DNA from: Minisyncoccota bacterium
GTDB taxonomy: Bacteria; Patescibacteriota; Minisyncoccia; Phycocordibacterales; DATDWN01
Reading direction: 5' to 3'
NCBI GenBank assembly: GCA_025450615.1
Contig: JANWHC010000034.1
Span: 1-16,051 of the forward strand
DNA length: 16,051 nt
Both the position numbers and the translations under genes were made by a program. Positions 6,437-13,499 of the stretch are shown here, one piece after another; within the stretch, counting starts at the first letter, position 1, and every line of letters begins with the position of its first letter. Under the pieces are notes generated by a model. The model was not told where the DNA came from, did no database searches, and saw only the letters and a program-made list of their open reading frames with translations.

Positions 6437-6691
6437 ATGTTTAACATAGGAAACTTTTTAAATAAATTTTCTAAAAAAATACAAACTCTGGAATTGGATA
6501 TTGAGAATGTGCTTAGGGTTATAGAAGATAAAACTGGTTTAAAGATTTCACTTAATAATATAGAAATAAAAAATAACACAGTTTATATACAAGCATCACC
6601 AGCAATAAAAAATAAGATATTTATTTTTAAGCAAGGAATAATAGATGAGATAAATAAAAATCTACAAGTAAAGATTATTGATATAAGATAA
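6437..6691 (+). CDS. Small DciA-like (DUF721-type) protein, putative helicase-loading factor
   Basis: The 84-residue protein has an N-terminal basic helix (NFLNKFSKKIQT, 7-18), a central helix (LDIENVLRVIEDKTGL) and a C-terminal alpha/beta unit. The second half, with ISLNNIEIKNNTVYIQASPA, then KNKIFIFKQGIIDEINKNL and VKIIDIR, follows the DUF721/DciA pattern of a strand with V/I-x-V, a stretch about binding or orienting, then a helix ending in IN-x-x-L before VxxIxIR. DciA proteins help load the replicative helicase DnaB in bacteria without DnaC/DnaI. The gene starts one base after the dnaN stop and takes the place that recF or gyrB holds elsewhere, which supports a replication role. Family assignment rests on pattern reading only. 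Confidence 0.6.
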   Translation: MFNIGNFLNKFSKKIQTLELDIENVLRVIEDKTGLKISLNNIEIKNNTVYIQASPAIKNKIFIFKQGIIDEINKNLQVKIIDIR

Positions 6692-6733
6692 TTTTTGAAA
6701 TTCCAACAAAGAAATTTGCAAGATTTGAAAGTT

Positions 6734-8923
6734 TTAAGGGTAACCGTGTGCTGTAGCCCATGCACGCACACCAAACTCCCAGTTATTGAATTGTGGATCA
6801 TCGGATGGATTCCCAGGTTGCGGACCTCGTGGGTTGTCTTTGTCTAACCAGTAAAGTATAGAGTGGACGCCTCCAGACAGACTTTCTTGTGTGTCGTTAT
6901 ATGGCGCGCCACCATTAATGCTAATTAAGTTTGTTGTCTGCATAACACTGGAGATTCCTCCTTGCCATTTACCTCTAAGTACAGGCTTTAAATCATAGGA
7001 GTCCTCCTTAATAGGTTTGTTAAATGGTTCATCAGGAATAGTTTTAAGCACTTCATCCATAAAAGCACGCCACATTGGAGCAACAATTAGACCTGAGACT
7101 TTTTTGGCCATAGGAGTATTGTCATTATTTCCAGCCCAAGTTCCCACAACTACACTCGGAGTATAGCCAATTATCCAAGCGTCTCGATAATCGTTGGTTG
7201 TACCAGTTTTTACCGCTACGTCTCTGCCAGGGAAGTAAATAACTGAATTTGCTCCATACAAAGGTGTCCTAGCAATATTGTCAGAGAGAATATCTGAGAT
7301 CTTTCTTGCAACTTCCGCATCAAGCACTTGATAAGGTTTTGGTTTTATTTCTTCCAAAACTCTTCCATTTTTATCTTGTACTTGCAAAATACCAGTGTAT
7401 GGCACTTTCTTTCCTTCAGTCGCAAATACTCCATAAGCCGAGCTCATATCGATTAAAGAAACCTCACCACCTCCCAAAACTAACGTTAATCCGTATTGGT
7501 TAGCACTGCCTAAGTTGGTTATGCCCATACTTGTTGCTAAGTTTATTGATTCGTTTATTCCAGCTAAATAAAGAGTCTTAACAGACGGAACGTTTATAGA
7601 TTGAGCTAAAGCTTCACGGAGGGTCATTGGGCCCCTAAATTGGTCATCGTAGTTTCCAGGTGAGTAACATTTGTTTCCGTTTACTTCATCACTAGTGAAA
7701 TTATCAGCAGGGCATCTTGATGCAAATTGTGTCGGAATATCAAAAAGCACTGTTTCAGGAGTGTAACCTTTTATAAACGCTGCAGCATATACGAAAGGTT
7801 TAAAGGTAGATCCAGGTTGTCTGCGTGCGAGAGTAACGTTAAAATTTCCATCGATATCTTTATCAAAATAATCTCTGGAGCCAACCATAGTAAGAATTCC
7901 ACCAGTTTTAGGATCCAAAGCTATAAAAGCATCATTTGATCCATTAAAGTTTTCTTCATTTGTTGTGGCATACTGTTTTGCAATAGCTTCTGCTTTAGCT
8001 TGCCATTCATAATTTAGAGTCGTAGTTACTTTTAAGCCTCCTTGTTCGATAATATCAGCTCCATATTTATTTTTGAGATAATCAATAACAAACATTACAA
8101 AATGCGGAGCTTTTATTCCCGTGTCAGATTTTGGTAAAAATTCCACTTTTTCTGCTATAGCAGAATCATATTGCTCTTGGGATATTCTTTCGTCGCTTAA
8201 CATTTCTCGGAGAACCAAATTTTTTCTATTATCTAATGCGTCTTTGTGTTTTCCATAAGGGGAGTAATAAGTTGGAGCCTGAGGAAGAGCAGCTAAGTAG
8301 GCTGCTTCGGCCAAAGTTACGTCACTTGACGGTTTTCCAAAGAAAGCCTGACTTGCTTCTTCTATACCATAAAGAGTTCCTCCATAAGGATTTTCATTTA
8401 AATACATACTTAGTATTTCATCTTTAGGCAACACCTTGCTTAGTTTCAAAGATAGCACTAACTCTTTTATTTTTCTTTCCGGACCGCCAAATAGACTTCT
8501 GTCTCCAGTAAGTAGTGAGTTTTTTACAACTTGTTGAGTAATTGTAGAGCCTCCCTGACTAAAGTCCAGCGTGATAATGTCTACTAGTATTGCTCTTAAG
8601 ATAGCGGTCGGTCGAACACCCTTGTTTGTATAAAAAGTTTTGTCTTCAATAGAGATGGTCGCATCCTTTATATATGAAGAGATTTGATCAAAGGCTATAG
8701 GGGTTCTTTTTTTATTTTGATATACGTCGTAAAGCAAAATCTTACCAGTATTGTCATAGATTTTTGTTGACTGGCTAACTTTTCGCTCCTCAATGGTGTT
8801 TAAAGAGGGGATTTGGAAAGTTGAAACCCAGACGAGCACCACCCCTCCTAAGAGTATTCCACAAGAGAGTAAAAAGACTAAAATATTACGTAATCCGTGT
8901 CGCGCTATTGGATTTTTTCGCAT
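6734..8923 (-). CDS. Class A penicillin-binding protein (transglycosylase/transpeptidase)
   Basis: This bifunctional cell-wall enzyme polymerises glycan strands and cross-links their peptides. From the ATG at 8923 it has 729 residues: a basic cytoplasmic tail, a membrane anchor (about 13-34), a GT51 transglycosylase domain (about 75-235) and a transpeptidase domain (about 330-630). The catalytic Glu is E93 in SIEDKTFYTNKG; other GT51 motifs are GGSTITQQVVKN (124-135) and KELVLSLKLSK (153-163). The transpeptidase has S372-T-F-K375, S442-I-N444 and K572-T-G574. A C-terminal tail (650-729) contains HSILYWLDKDNPRGP and WEFGVRAWA, a tail I associate with Parcubacteria PBPs. The frame is open to an ATG at 9124, but that start would overlap the divergent tyrS by 164 bases, add 67 odd residues and bury the anchor. 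A -10-like TAGAAT lies 7 bases before 8923. Confidence 0.93.
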   Translation of the reverse strand: MRKNPIARHGLRNILVFLLSCGILLGGVVLVWVSTFQIPSLNTIEERKVSQSTKIYDNTGKILLYDVYQNKKRTPIAFDQISSYIKDATISIEDKTFYTNKGVRPTAILRAILVDIITLDFSQGGSTITQQVVKNSLLTGDRSLFGGPERKIKELVLSLKLSKVLPKDEILSMYLNENPYGGTLYGIEEASQAFFGKPSSDVTLAEAAYLAALPQAPTYYSPYGKHKDALDNRKNLVLREMLSDERISQEQYDSAIAEKVEFLPKSDTGIKAPHFVMFVIDYLKNKYGADIIEQGGLKVTTTLNYEWQAKAEAIAKQYATTNEENFNGSNDAFIALDPKTGGILTMVGSRDYFDKDIDGNFNVTLARRQPGSTFKPFVYAAAFIKGYTPETVLFDIPTQFASRCPADNFTSDEVNGNKCYSPGNYDDQFRGPMTLREALAQSINVPSVKTLYLAGINESINLATSMGITNLGSANQYGLTLVLGGGEVSLIDMSSAYGVFATEGKKVPYTGILQVQDKNGRVLEEIKPKPYQVLDAEVARKISDILSDNIARTPLYGANSVIYFPGRDVAVKTGTTNDYRDAWIIGYTPSVVVGTWAGNNDNTPMAKKVSGLIVAPMWRAFMDEVLKTIPDEPFNKPIKEDSYDLKPVLRGKWQGGISSVMQTTNLISINGGAPYNDTQESLSGGVHSILYWLDKDNPRGPQPGNPSDDPQFNNWEFGVRAWATAHGYP

Positions 8924-8930
8924 CTTTCGT

Positions 8931-8936
8931 ATTCTA
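8931..8936 (-). promoter_or_regulatory. Possible -10 box of the PBP gene, leaderless geometry
   Basis: TAGAAT on the minus strand ends 7 bases before the chosen PBP start at 8923, the same spacing seen at dnaA, obgE and the surface-protein gene. The divergent PBP-tyrS spacer is only 37 bases, so the two promoters must overlap. No clear -35 is visible. Confidence 0.35.
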
Positions 8937-8960
8937 CCACATTCATGATAAAGTAATAGT

Positions 8961-10172
8961 ATGTTTAGCTTCGGAAAACCTACAGTTTCTATAGACGAAT
9001 CACATATAGAGTCCTTACTGAGTAGAGGTGTTGAAGAGGTTATAGATGGAACAAATTTAAAAAAGAAACTAAAAAGTGGTAAACAGCTTCGTATTAAACT
9101 CGGGATTGATCCTACAAGCCCCAATATTCATATTGGAAGGTCTATACCACTTTTAAAATTGAAGGACTTTCAAGATTTAGGCCATAAGATCGTTTTCATA
9201 ATAGGCGATTTTACAGGCATTATTGGGGATACGTCTGATAAAGAAAGCGAAAGACCTATGCTCAGCCAGGATAAGGTAAAAGAAAATATGCAAGGATATA
9301 TTAAACAAGCTGGAAAGATTCTTGATATTAAAAAGTGTGAAATACATTACAACAGTGAATGGTTAAAAAAGATTAGTTATGATGAGTTAGGAAAGCAAGC
9401 AGACGCTTTTTCCTTAAGTGATTTTGTTTCAAGAGAAAATATTAAAAAAAGATTGGATACCGGAAAAAGAGTTTCTCTTCGTGAACTTCTTTATCCACTA
9501 ATGCAAGGTTATGATTCTGTTGCAATAAAATCTGACGTTGAGATTGGTGGCACAGATCAGAAATTTAATTTATTGGCAGGAAGAGAACTTCAGAGATTAT
9601 ACAAACAAGAACCGCAAGATGTTATGACAAACCCTCTCATCGAGGGCCTTGATGGAAGAAAAATGAGTTCAAGTTGGGGTAATACTATAAATCTTCTTGA
9701 TGACGCAAACGATATGTTTGGAAAAGTTATGTCTTTAGATGACAGCTTGATAATAAAATATTTTGATCTGACTACAAGAGTTTCTTTGGAAATAATAGAA
9801 GATTATAAAAAACAAATAGAGGCAGGAGAAAATCCTAAAAATATTAAACTAAAACTCGCACACGAGATAGTTAAAATTTATCATGGAGAAAAATTGGCTG
9901 ATGCTGCAGAGAAAAATTTTGATAAAACTTTTTCAAAAGGTGGTGCACCAGAAGATATTGTAGAAGTTTCAGTTGCTTCTGATTCAAACCTAGTTGATGT
10001 TGTGATGGTTCAACAAATTGTTATTTCAAAATCAGAATGGCGAAGACTTATCGAAGAGGGGGCAGTAAATAATATAGATTTAGAAGAAAAAATAACTGAT
10101 CCAAATGTAAAGGTAAGTAGCGGCACTTTCAAAATAGGTAAACGGAGATTTATAAAAATAAAAGTCCTCTAG
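8961..10172 (+). CDS. tyrS: Tyrosyl-tRNA synthetase
   Basis: TyrRS charges tRNA(Tyr) with tyrosine. The 403-residue protein is of the longer-insert TyrZ-like type. It has the class I signature H57-I-G-R60 in LGIDPTSPNIHIGRSIPL, followed by GDFTGIIGDTSDKESERPML, a tRNA/tyrosine-site segment VEIGGTDQKFNLLAGREL (193-210), and the second signature as K234-M-S-S-S238 in LDGRKMSSSWGNTI (the usual form is KMSKS). A C-terminal S4-like RNA-binding domain occupies about 340-400, ending SGTFKIGKRRFIKIKVL. The ATG at 8961 is the only sensible start: the 37-base divergent spacer with the PBP gene leaves no room for more. No Shine-Dalgarno sequence is visible. The stop precedes the structured element at 10188-10291 by 15 bases. 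Confidence 0.95.
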   Translation: MFSFGKPTVSIDESHIESLLSRGVEEVIDGTNLKKKLKSGKQLRIKLGIDPTSPNIHIGRSIPLLKLKDFQDLGHKIVFIIGDFTGIIGDTSDKESERPMLSQDKVKENMQGYIKQAGKILDIKKCEIHYNSEWLKKISYDELGKQADAFSLSDFVSRENIKKRLDTGKRVSLRELLYPLMQGYDSVAIKSDVEIGGTDQKFNLLAGRELQRLYKQEPQDVMTNPLIEGLDGRKMSSSWGNTINLLDDANDMFGKVMSLDDSLIIKYFDLTTRVSLEIIEDYKKQIEAGENPKNIKLKLAHEIVKIYHGEKLADAAEKNFDKTFSKGGAPEDIVEVSVASDSNLVDVVMVQQIVISKSEWRRLIEEGAVNNIDLEEKITDPNVKVSSGTFKIGKRRFIKIKVL

Positions 10173-10187
10173 TATTGAAAAATAAAT

Positions 10188-10291
10188 AAAAAAGCCCTAG
10201 ATGCTAGGCGCAGGAGATTTTGTGAGTGAGCCTTACATACGTAAGGTGAATGAACAAAATTGGACTGCAACAACGCAGGTAGGGTCTTTTT
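10188..10291 (+). ncRNA. Structured non-coding element, copy 2 of the family; likely also a bidirectional terminator
   Basis: The outer stem pairs AAAAAGCCCTA (ending 10199) with TAGGGTCTTTTT (10280-10291; one T bulged). Inside lies the family core: ATTTTGT 10217-10223, internal loop GAGTGAG 10224-10230, stem CCTTAC 10231-10236, tetraloop ATAC, stem GTAAGG 10241-10246, internal loop TGAATGA 10247-10253, and ACAAAAT 10254-10260. The loop again gives two tandem G.A/A.G steps, here separated by G.U and U-A pairs. A short hairpin CTGC/GCAG (10265-10268 with 10275-10278) follows the core, and CCTAG/CTAGG (10196-10200 with 10204-10208) can compete with the outer stem. It separates convergent tyrS and the acidic-protein gene. 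The A-tract and T-tract ends fit intrinsic termination on either strand. An open frame crossing it on the + strand is not coding. Confidence 0.65.
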
Positions 10292-10300
10292 ATTTAAGTT

Positions 10301-10501
10301 TTACCACTGATCTTCCTCGTCGCCCAGAAGGTCCGCTTCCTCCTCCTCATCTTCTTTATCTGCCATTTCCTCAAGAGAGACTTCAGGATCTTCTATTGGA
10401 TCTGCTCCAACCACATCAACATCCTCGATGTCGTCTAAGGCTTCAGCTTTTAAAATTTTCGGATCTATTTCTTCTGGGTCTTTCTCTTCTAACTCATCCA
10501 T
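10301..10501 (-). CDS. Small highly acidic protein of unknown function
   Basis: The 66-residue product is nearly half Asp and Glu (MDELEEKDPEEIDPKILKAE and onwards, ending DLLGDEEDQW), with no Cys, no membrane segment and no motif I recognise. It is likely to be disordered and strongly negative. The frame is kept clean with an ATG start, stops 10 bases before the T-tract of the structured element, and is divergent from obgE across a 149-base promoter region. Acidic peptides of this kind may bind basic partners such as ribosomal proteins or mimic nucleic acid, but nothing here shows that. The opposite strand is also open (10201-10524), giving a Pro/Leu-rich translation typical of antisense to an acidic gene. 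I favour the acidic frame for its position and start. Confidence 0.6.
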   Translation of the reverse strand: MDELEEKDPEEIDPKILKAEALDDIEDVDVVGADPIEDPEVSLEEMADKEDEEEEADLLGDEEDQW

Positions 10502-10588
10502 ATTTATTGTTTGAAAATTTATAATATTTTTATAATCACATTTGTACCAAATTACGCATCATTTGGAAATATGCCTTTTTGAGAAATG

Positions 10589-10597
10589 TGTGGATAA
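10589..10597 (-). promoter_or_regulatory. Perfect DnaA box upstream of obgE
   Basis: TGTGGATAA on the + strand is the exact complement of TTATCCACA. It lies 20 bases before the -35 of the obgE promoter, in the divergent spacer with the acidic-protein gene. This position fits a DnaA-controlled promoter, though a single 9-mer can occur by chance. Confidence 0.45.
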
Positions 10598-10616
10598 CTA
10601 AGATAATACATTTAAA

Positions 10617-10644
10617 TTGAAATTTCAAGGCTTTTCTGTATAGT
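10617..10644 (+). promoter_or_regulatory. Promoter of obgE with overlapping palindrome; leaderless geometry
   Basis: TTGAAA (10617-10622), a 16-base spacer and TATAGT (10639-10644, preceded by TG as TGTATAGT) form a good sigma-70-type promoter. The obgE ATG is 6 bases after the -10, so transcription should start at or beside the A of the ATG, giving a leaderless message. The -35 lies in a perfect 12-base palindrome, TTGAAATTTCAA (10617-10628), that could be an operator. Confidence 0.6.
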
Positions 10645-10650
10645 AAGGTT

Positions 10651-11616
10651 ATGTTCATAGATGAACTCACTCTTAATATATATGCCGGTAAGGGAGGAGA
10701 CGGTATCGTTTCTTGGATGCACCTAAAAGGACTCGACCATGCTGGACCAGGTGGTGGCAATGGGGGAAACGGAGGCAATGTTTATTTAAAAGGCGTTAGA
10801 GATATCGCACGTCTTTCGGAGTACAGATTTATAAAAGATTTTAAAGCAGAAGATGGTGGAAACGGAATGGGGGATTGCATGCATGGAAAAGGTGGAGACG
10901 ATCTAACAATCGAAGTTCCTGTTGGAAGTGTACTTACAAATACTGAAACTGGTGAAAGTATTGATGTTTTGACAACGGAGCCAATTTTTTTTCTAAAGGG
11001 TGGGCGTGGCGGATACGGTAACGCATATTTTAAAGGATCAAAAAACATTCGACCAAAAGAATCTACCCCTGGTAAACCACCAGAAGGAGGGGAATTTTTT
11101 GTTGAACTGAAAATGGTTGTTGATTTAGGATTTGTCGGACTTCCAAATGCTGGTAAATCAAGTTTGTTAAATAGCCTGACCAAAGCAAAAGCAAAAATAG
11201 GAAGTTACCAGTTTACTACGCTTACTCCAAATTTGGGAGATTTATATGGATTTGTTTTAGCCGACATTCCTGGACTAATCGAGGGTGCGTCTGAAGGCAA
11301 AGGTTTAGGTCATAAATTCTTAAGACACGTCGCTAGAACAAAAGCTCTTCTACATTGCATCTCATGTGAAAACGAAAACCCTTTAGAGGTTTACAATATA
11401 ATTAGAAATGAGCTTTCGGAGTACGATAAAACACTTTTAGACAAACCAGAGTTTATTCTCTTTACTAAAACTGATGTTATAGACGAAAAAACCCTAGAAA
11501 TACATAAGAAGCTATTCCAAAAGACCCATACACACATATATAGTGTGTCTATAATAGACGACCAATCTATTAAAAACCTAAGTGATGAACTGGTAAAAAC
11601 TCTTCGAGCACTATAA
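10651..11616 (+). CDS. obgE: GTPase Obg (ribosome assembly / stress GTPase)
   Basis: Obg is a conserved GTPase involved in maturing the large ribosomal subunit and in growth control. The 321-residue protein begins with the glycine-rich Obg fold (about 1-157): AGKGGDGIVSWMH, GPGGGNGGNGGNVYLKG, and GGRGGYGNAYFKGSKNIRP. The GTPase domain follows with G1 GLPNAGKSS (163-171), switch I around T189-T190, G3 DIPGLIEGA (205-213), G4 TKTD (272-275, in place of the usual NKxD) and G5 near SVS (298-300). It lacks the C-terminal OCT domain seen in some relatives, which is normal for short forms. gatB starts 11 bases after the stop, suggesting an operon. The ATG sits 6 bases from a -10 box. Confidence 0.95.
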   Translation: MFIDELTLNIYAGKGGDGIVSWMHLKGLDHAGPGGGNGGNGGNVYLKGVRDIARLSEYRFIKDFKAEDGGNGMGDCMHGKGGDDLTIEVPVGSVLTNTETGESIDVLTTEPIFFLKGGRGGYGNAYFKGSKNIRPKESTPGKPPEGGEFFVELKMVVDLGFVGLPNAGKSSLLNSLTKAKAKIGSYQFTTLTPNLGDLYGFVLADIPGLIEGASEGKGLGHKFLRHVARTKALLHCISCENENPLEVYNIIRNELSEYDKTLLDKPEFILFTKTDVIDEKTLEIHKKLFQKTHTHIYSVSIIDDQSIKNLSDELVKTLRAL

Positions 11617-11617
11617 T
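11612..11617 (+). promoter_or_regulatory. Possible internal -10 box before gatB
   Basis: TATAAT overlaps the obgE stop codon and ends 10 bases before the gatB ATG. It could give gatB its own short-leader transcript. No -35 is visible, and the sequence may simply reflect AT-rich composition at a stop codon. Confidence 0.25.
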
Positions 11618-11627
11618 ATACGGATAT

Positions 11628-13052
11628 ATGAGTGACTACCGAATGACTATCGGGCTTGAAATACACGCCGAGTTAAAAACACAGAGTAAAATGTTCTGTG
11701 GTTGTAAAAACGCACCAGAAGCTTACGAAAATAACAGAGAACCAAATACAAACATTTGTCCTATTTGCATGGGTAACCCTGGAACACTTCCTGTTATAAA
11801 CAAAGAGGCTGTTCGAAAAGTTCTACTAGTCGGTACAGCAACAAAAAGTAAAATAGCTGATTTCACCGAGTTTGATCGAAAGAACTATTTTTATCCAGAT
11901 ATCCCAAAAGGTTATCAGATAAGTCAGTACAAGTACCCACTAGTTTCTGGTGGAAGTTTGGCGGGTGTGGAATTAACTAGAATTCACTTAGAAGAGGACA
12001 CTGCAAGATCTAGTCATGAAAAGGGAGACAGTTCATTGGTTGATTTTAATCGAGCCGGAGTACCACTTATGGAACTAGTAACTGAACCAGTGATTCATAG
12101 CGCTGACGAGGCTATGAACTTCGCTAAAGAATTACAGTTACTACTTCAGTATTTAGATGTGTCAGGTGCGAACATGGAAAAAGGAGAGATGCGTGTTGAA
12201 GTAAATATTTCTATATCAAATACAGATACTTTTGGAACTAAAGTAGAAGTTAAAAACATAAACTCATTTCGAGCAGCCGGTAAGGCAATAGATTTCGAAT
12301 TCGATAGGCAGAAGGCCCTATTAGAGAAAGGGGAGTCCGTAGTGCAAGAGACGAGGGGATGGGACGAGAATAAGGAAGTAACTTTCTCACAAAGATCAAA
12401 AGAAAATGCCAATGACTATAGATACTTTCCTGATCCGGATTTACCAAAACTCACCATTTCAGATATACCTGAATTTTCGAGTGATGTACTAAAAGCATCC
12501 TTAGTAGAATTGCCACAAGAAAAAAGGGAAAAACTAAAGAGTTTGGGAATAAAGGATTCTGATATTGAGGTATATATAAATAATAGGGGAGCCGACGAAT
12601 TCTTTAATCAGGTTGAAAAAATAGTTCCGTCCGAAAATATTCAATTGGCCTCAAACTACATAACTTCATCAGTTATAGGTATTTCCAAATCACTTGGTCA
12701 AGAGTTTACTACAGGTAAAATGGAACCTAGAAATTTTGGGGATATGATAGTACATGTGGTGGAGGGCAGCCTATCTTCGACAGGGGCCAAAGTTGTTTTA
12801 AGTGAGTTGGTAGGTATGGGGGGAGAGGTAGAAGATATCATTAAAGAAAAAGGATTGGCTCAGAAGAATGATCCAGAAGAAATAAAAAAAATAATGGAGG
12901 AGATAATAAAAAATAATCCGGAAAGTGCTGAAGGATACAAGAATGGAAAGGAATCACTACTCCAGTTTTTTGTAGGGCAGGGGATGAAAGCAACAAAAGG
13001 TTCTGGAAATCCGGAATTAATTAAAAAAATTACAACAGAATTACTCAAGTAA
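11628..13052 (+). CDS. gatB: Aspartyl/glutamyl-tRNA amidotransferase subunit B
   Basis: GatB binds mischarged Glu-tRNA(Gln) or Asp-tRNA(Asn) and, with GatA and GatC, converts it to the amidated form. The 474-residue protein has the normal length. It opens with TIGLEIHAELKT (7-18) and has the zinc-site cysteines C24, C26, C44 and C47 (FCGCK and CPICMG). It continues with FDRKNYFYPDIPKGYQISQY (82-101), HLEEDTARSSHE (120-131), FNRAGVPLMELVTEP (140-154) and VEVKNINSF (206-214). The C-terminal 150 residues form the YqeY-like tail that contacts tRNA, ending NPELIKKITTELLK. gatA and gatC are not in the window. The 11-base gap to obgE suggests co-transcription, and the gene ends just before a strong terminator. 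Confidence 0.96.
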   Translation: MSDYRMTIGLEIHAELKTQSKMFCGCKNAPEAYENNREPNTNICPICMGNPGTLPVINKEAVRKVLLVGTATKSKIADFTEFDRKNYFYPDIPKGYQISQYKYPLVSGGSLAGVELTRIHLEEDTARSSHEKGDSSLVDFNRAGVPLMELVTEPVIHSADEAMNFAKELQLLLQYLDVSGANMEKGEMRVEVNISISNTDTFGTKVEVKNINSFRAAGKAIDFEFDRQKALLEKGESVVQETRGWDENKEVTFSQRSKENANDYRYFPDPDLPKLTISDIPEFSSDVLKASLVELPQEKREKLKSLGIKDSDIEVYINNRGADEFFNQVEKIVPSENIQLASNYITSSVIGISKSLGQEFTTGKMEPRNFGDMIVHVVEGSLSSTGAKVVLSELVGMGGEVEDIIKEKGLAQKNDPEEIKKIMEEIIKNNPESAEGYKNGKESLLQFFVGQGMKATKGSGNPELIKKITTELLK

Positions 13053-13068
13053 TTTTTAGAAAAATAAA

Positions 13069-13114
13069 AGATAATGAAAAAATCACTCTTGACTGAGTGA
13101 TTTTTTCATTATCT
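13069..13114. terminator. Perfect bidirectional intrinsic terminator
   Basis: Arms AGATAATGAAAAAATCACTC (13069-13088) and GAGTGATTTTTTCATTATCT (13095-13114) are perfectly complementary over 20 bases around loop TTGACT. The A- and T-runs on either side of the GAGTGA core allow termination in both directions, for gatB (+) and the helix-turn-helix gene (-), whose stop codon overlaps the right end. Confidence 0.85.
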
Positions 13115-13361
13115 ACTGGTCTTCTTTCAAGTGTCGCACAATAAGTTTATGAACCTCCTCGATGGTACTTTTTCGAAGTCCGGAGTTGGTTTCTATCTCA
13201 TTTATGACTCCTTCCAAATCCTCAATTTTATATACTCTGTAATTATTCATCGGATGTCGATGGGCTTTTAGCTTTCCGTTCTTGTCCCAGTTTCGAAGTG
13301 TTAGGGGAGATACTCCGAGAATCTTGGAGGCCTGTTTTATTGTTATGTATAGGTTAGCCAT
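13113..13361 (-). CDS. Small MerR/excisionase-type helix-turn-helix protein
   Basis: The 82-residue protein is almost entirely a winged helix-turn-helix of the MerR/HTH_17 kind. The pattern ITIKQASKILGVSPLTLRNW (6-25), then KNGKLKAHRHPMNNYRVYKIEDL (27-49), has the usual A(S)xxLGVSxxTLRxWxxxGxL and the basic, Tyr/Arg-bearing wing followed by a small helix. A charged C-terminal helix (about 64-82) may dimerise, but there is no separate ligand-binding domain and no cysteine. Such stand-alone domains act as excisionases or small transcription regulators; no integrase is nearby, so a regulator is more likely. Just before its start are an inverted repeat and TTGATAA sites, which suggests autoregulation. 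It is divergent from the surface-protein gene, whose N-terminus carries a related domain. Confidence 0.85.
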   Translation of the reverse strand: MANLYITIKQASKILGVSPLTLRNWDKNGKLKAHRHPMNNYRVYKIEDLEGVINEIETNSGLRKSTIEEVHKLIVRHLKEDQ

Positions 13362-13362
13362 G

Positions 13363-13499
13363 TTGATAAACCTTAATAAAGGTATACATAAATCATATAA
13401 ACTTTTGTAGTAATTATCAATGTTCAGTGTTGATAACTTTGCTCGAATTTTCTTTCAAGTCTGCAAATTTCATTAATAATTTTTTTACAATTTTATCAA
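13363..13499. promoter_or_regulatory. Cluster of TTATCAA/TTGATAA half-sites
   Basis: Four exact copies of one 7-mer lie in 137 bases: TTGATAA 13363-13369, TTATCAA 13414-13420, TTGATAA 13430-13436 and TTATCAA 13493-13499. The middle two form a perfect inverted repeat with a 9-base spacer (13414-13436). All sit between the small helix-turn-helix gene and the surface-protein gene, with the first touching the regulator's start codon. This is the arrangement of operator sites for a dimeric regulator, perhaps the neighbour itself. Confidence 0.5.
13370..13383. promoter_or_regulatory. Inverted repeat ACCTT-N4-AAGGT before the HTH gene
   Basis: ACCTT (13370-13374) and AAGGT (13379-13383) flank AATA, 8 bases from the start codon of the minus-strand helix-turn-helix gene. 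Its position within the likely promoter fits a regulator binding site. The arms are short, so chance occurrence is possible. Confidence 0.35.

Noticed and set aside
6692..6733. Terminator between the convergent DciA-like and PBP genes
   Set aside because: The 42-base spacer has no convincing hairpin, only weak AAATT/AATTT pairing.
8924..9124. Upstream extension of the PBP gene to an ATG at 9124
   Set aside because: It would overlap the 5' end of tyrS and put 67 atypical residues before a normal basic-tail plus membrane-anchor N-terminus.
10201..10524. Open frame on the + strand of 107 codons
   Set aside because: It crosses the structured element and is antisense to the acidic gene. Its Pro/Leu-rich translation is what the complement of Asp/Glu codons gives.
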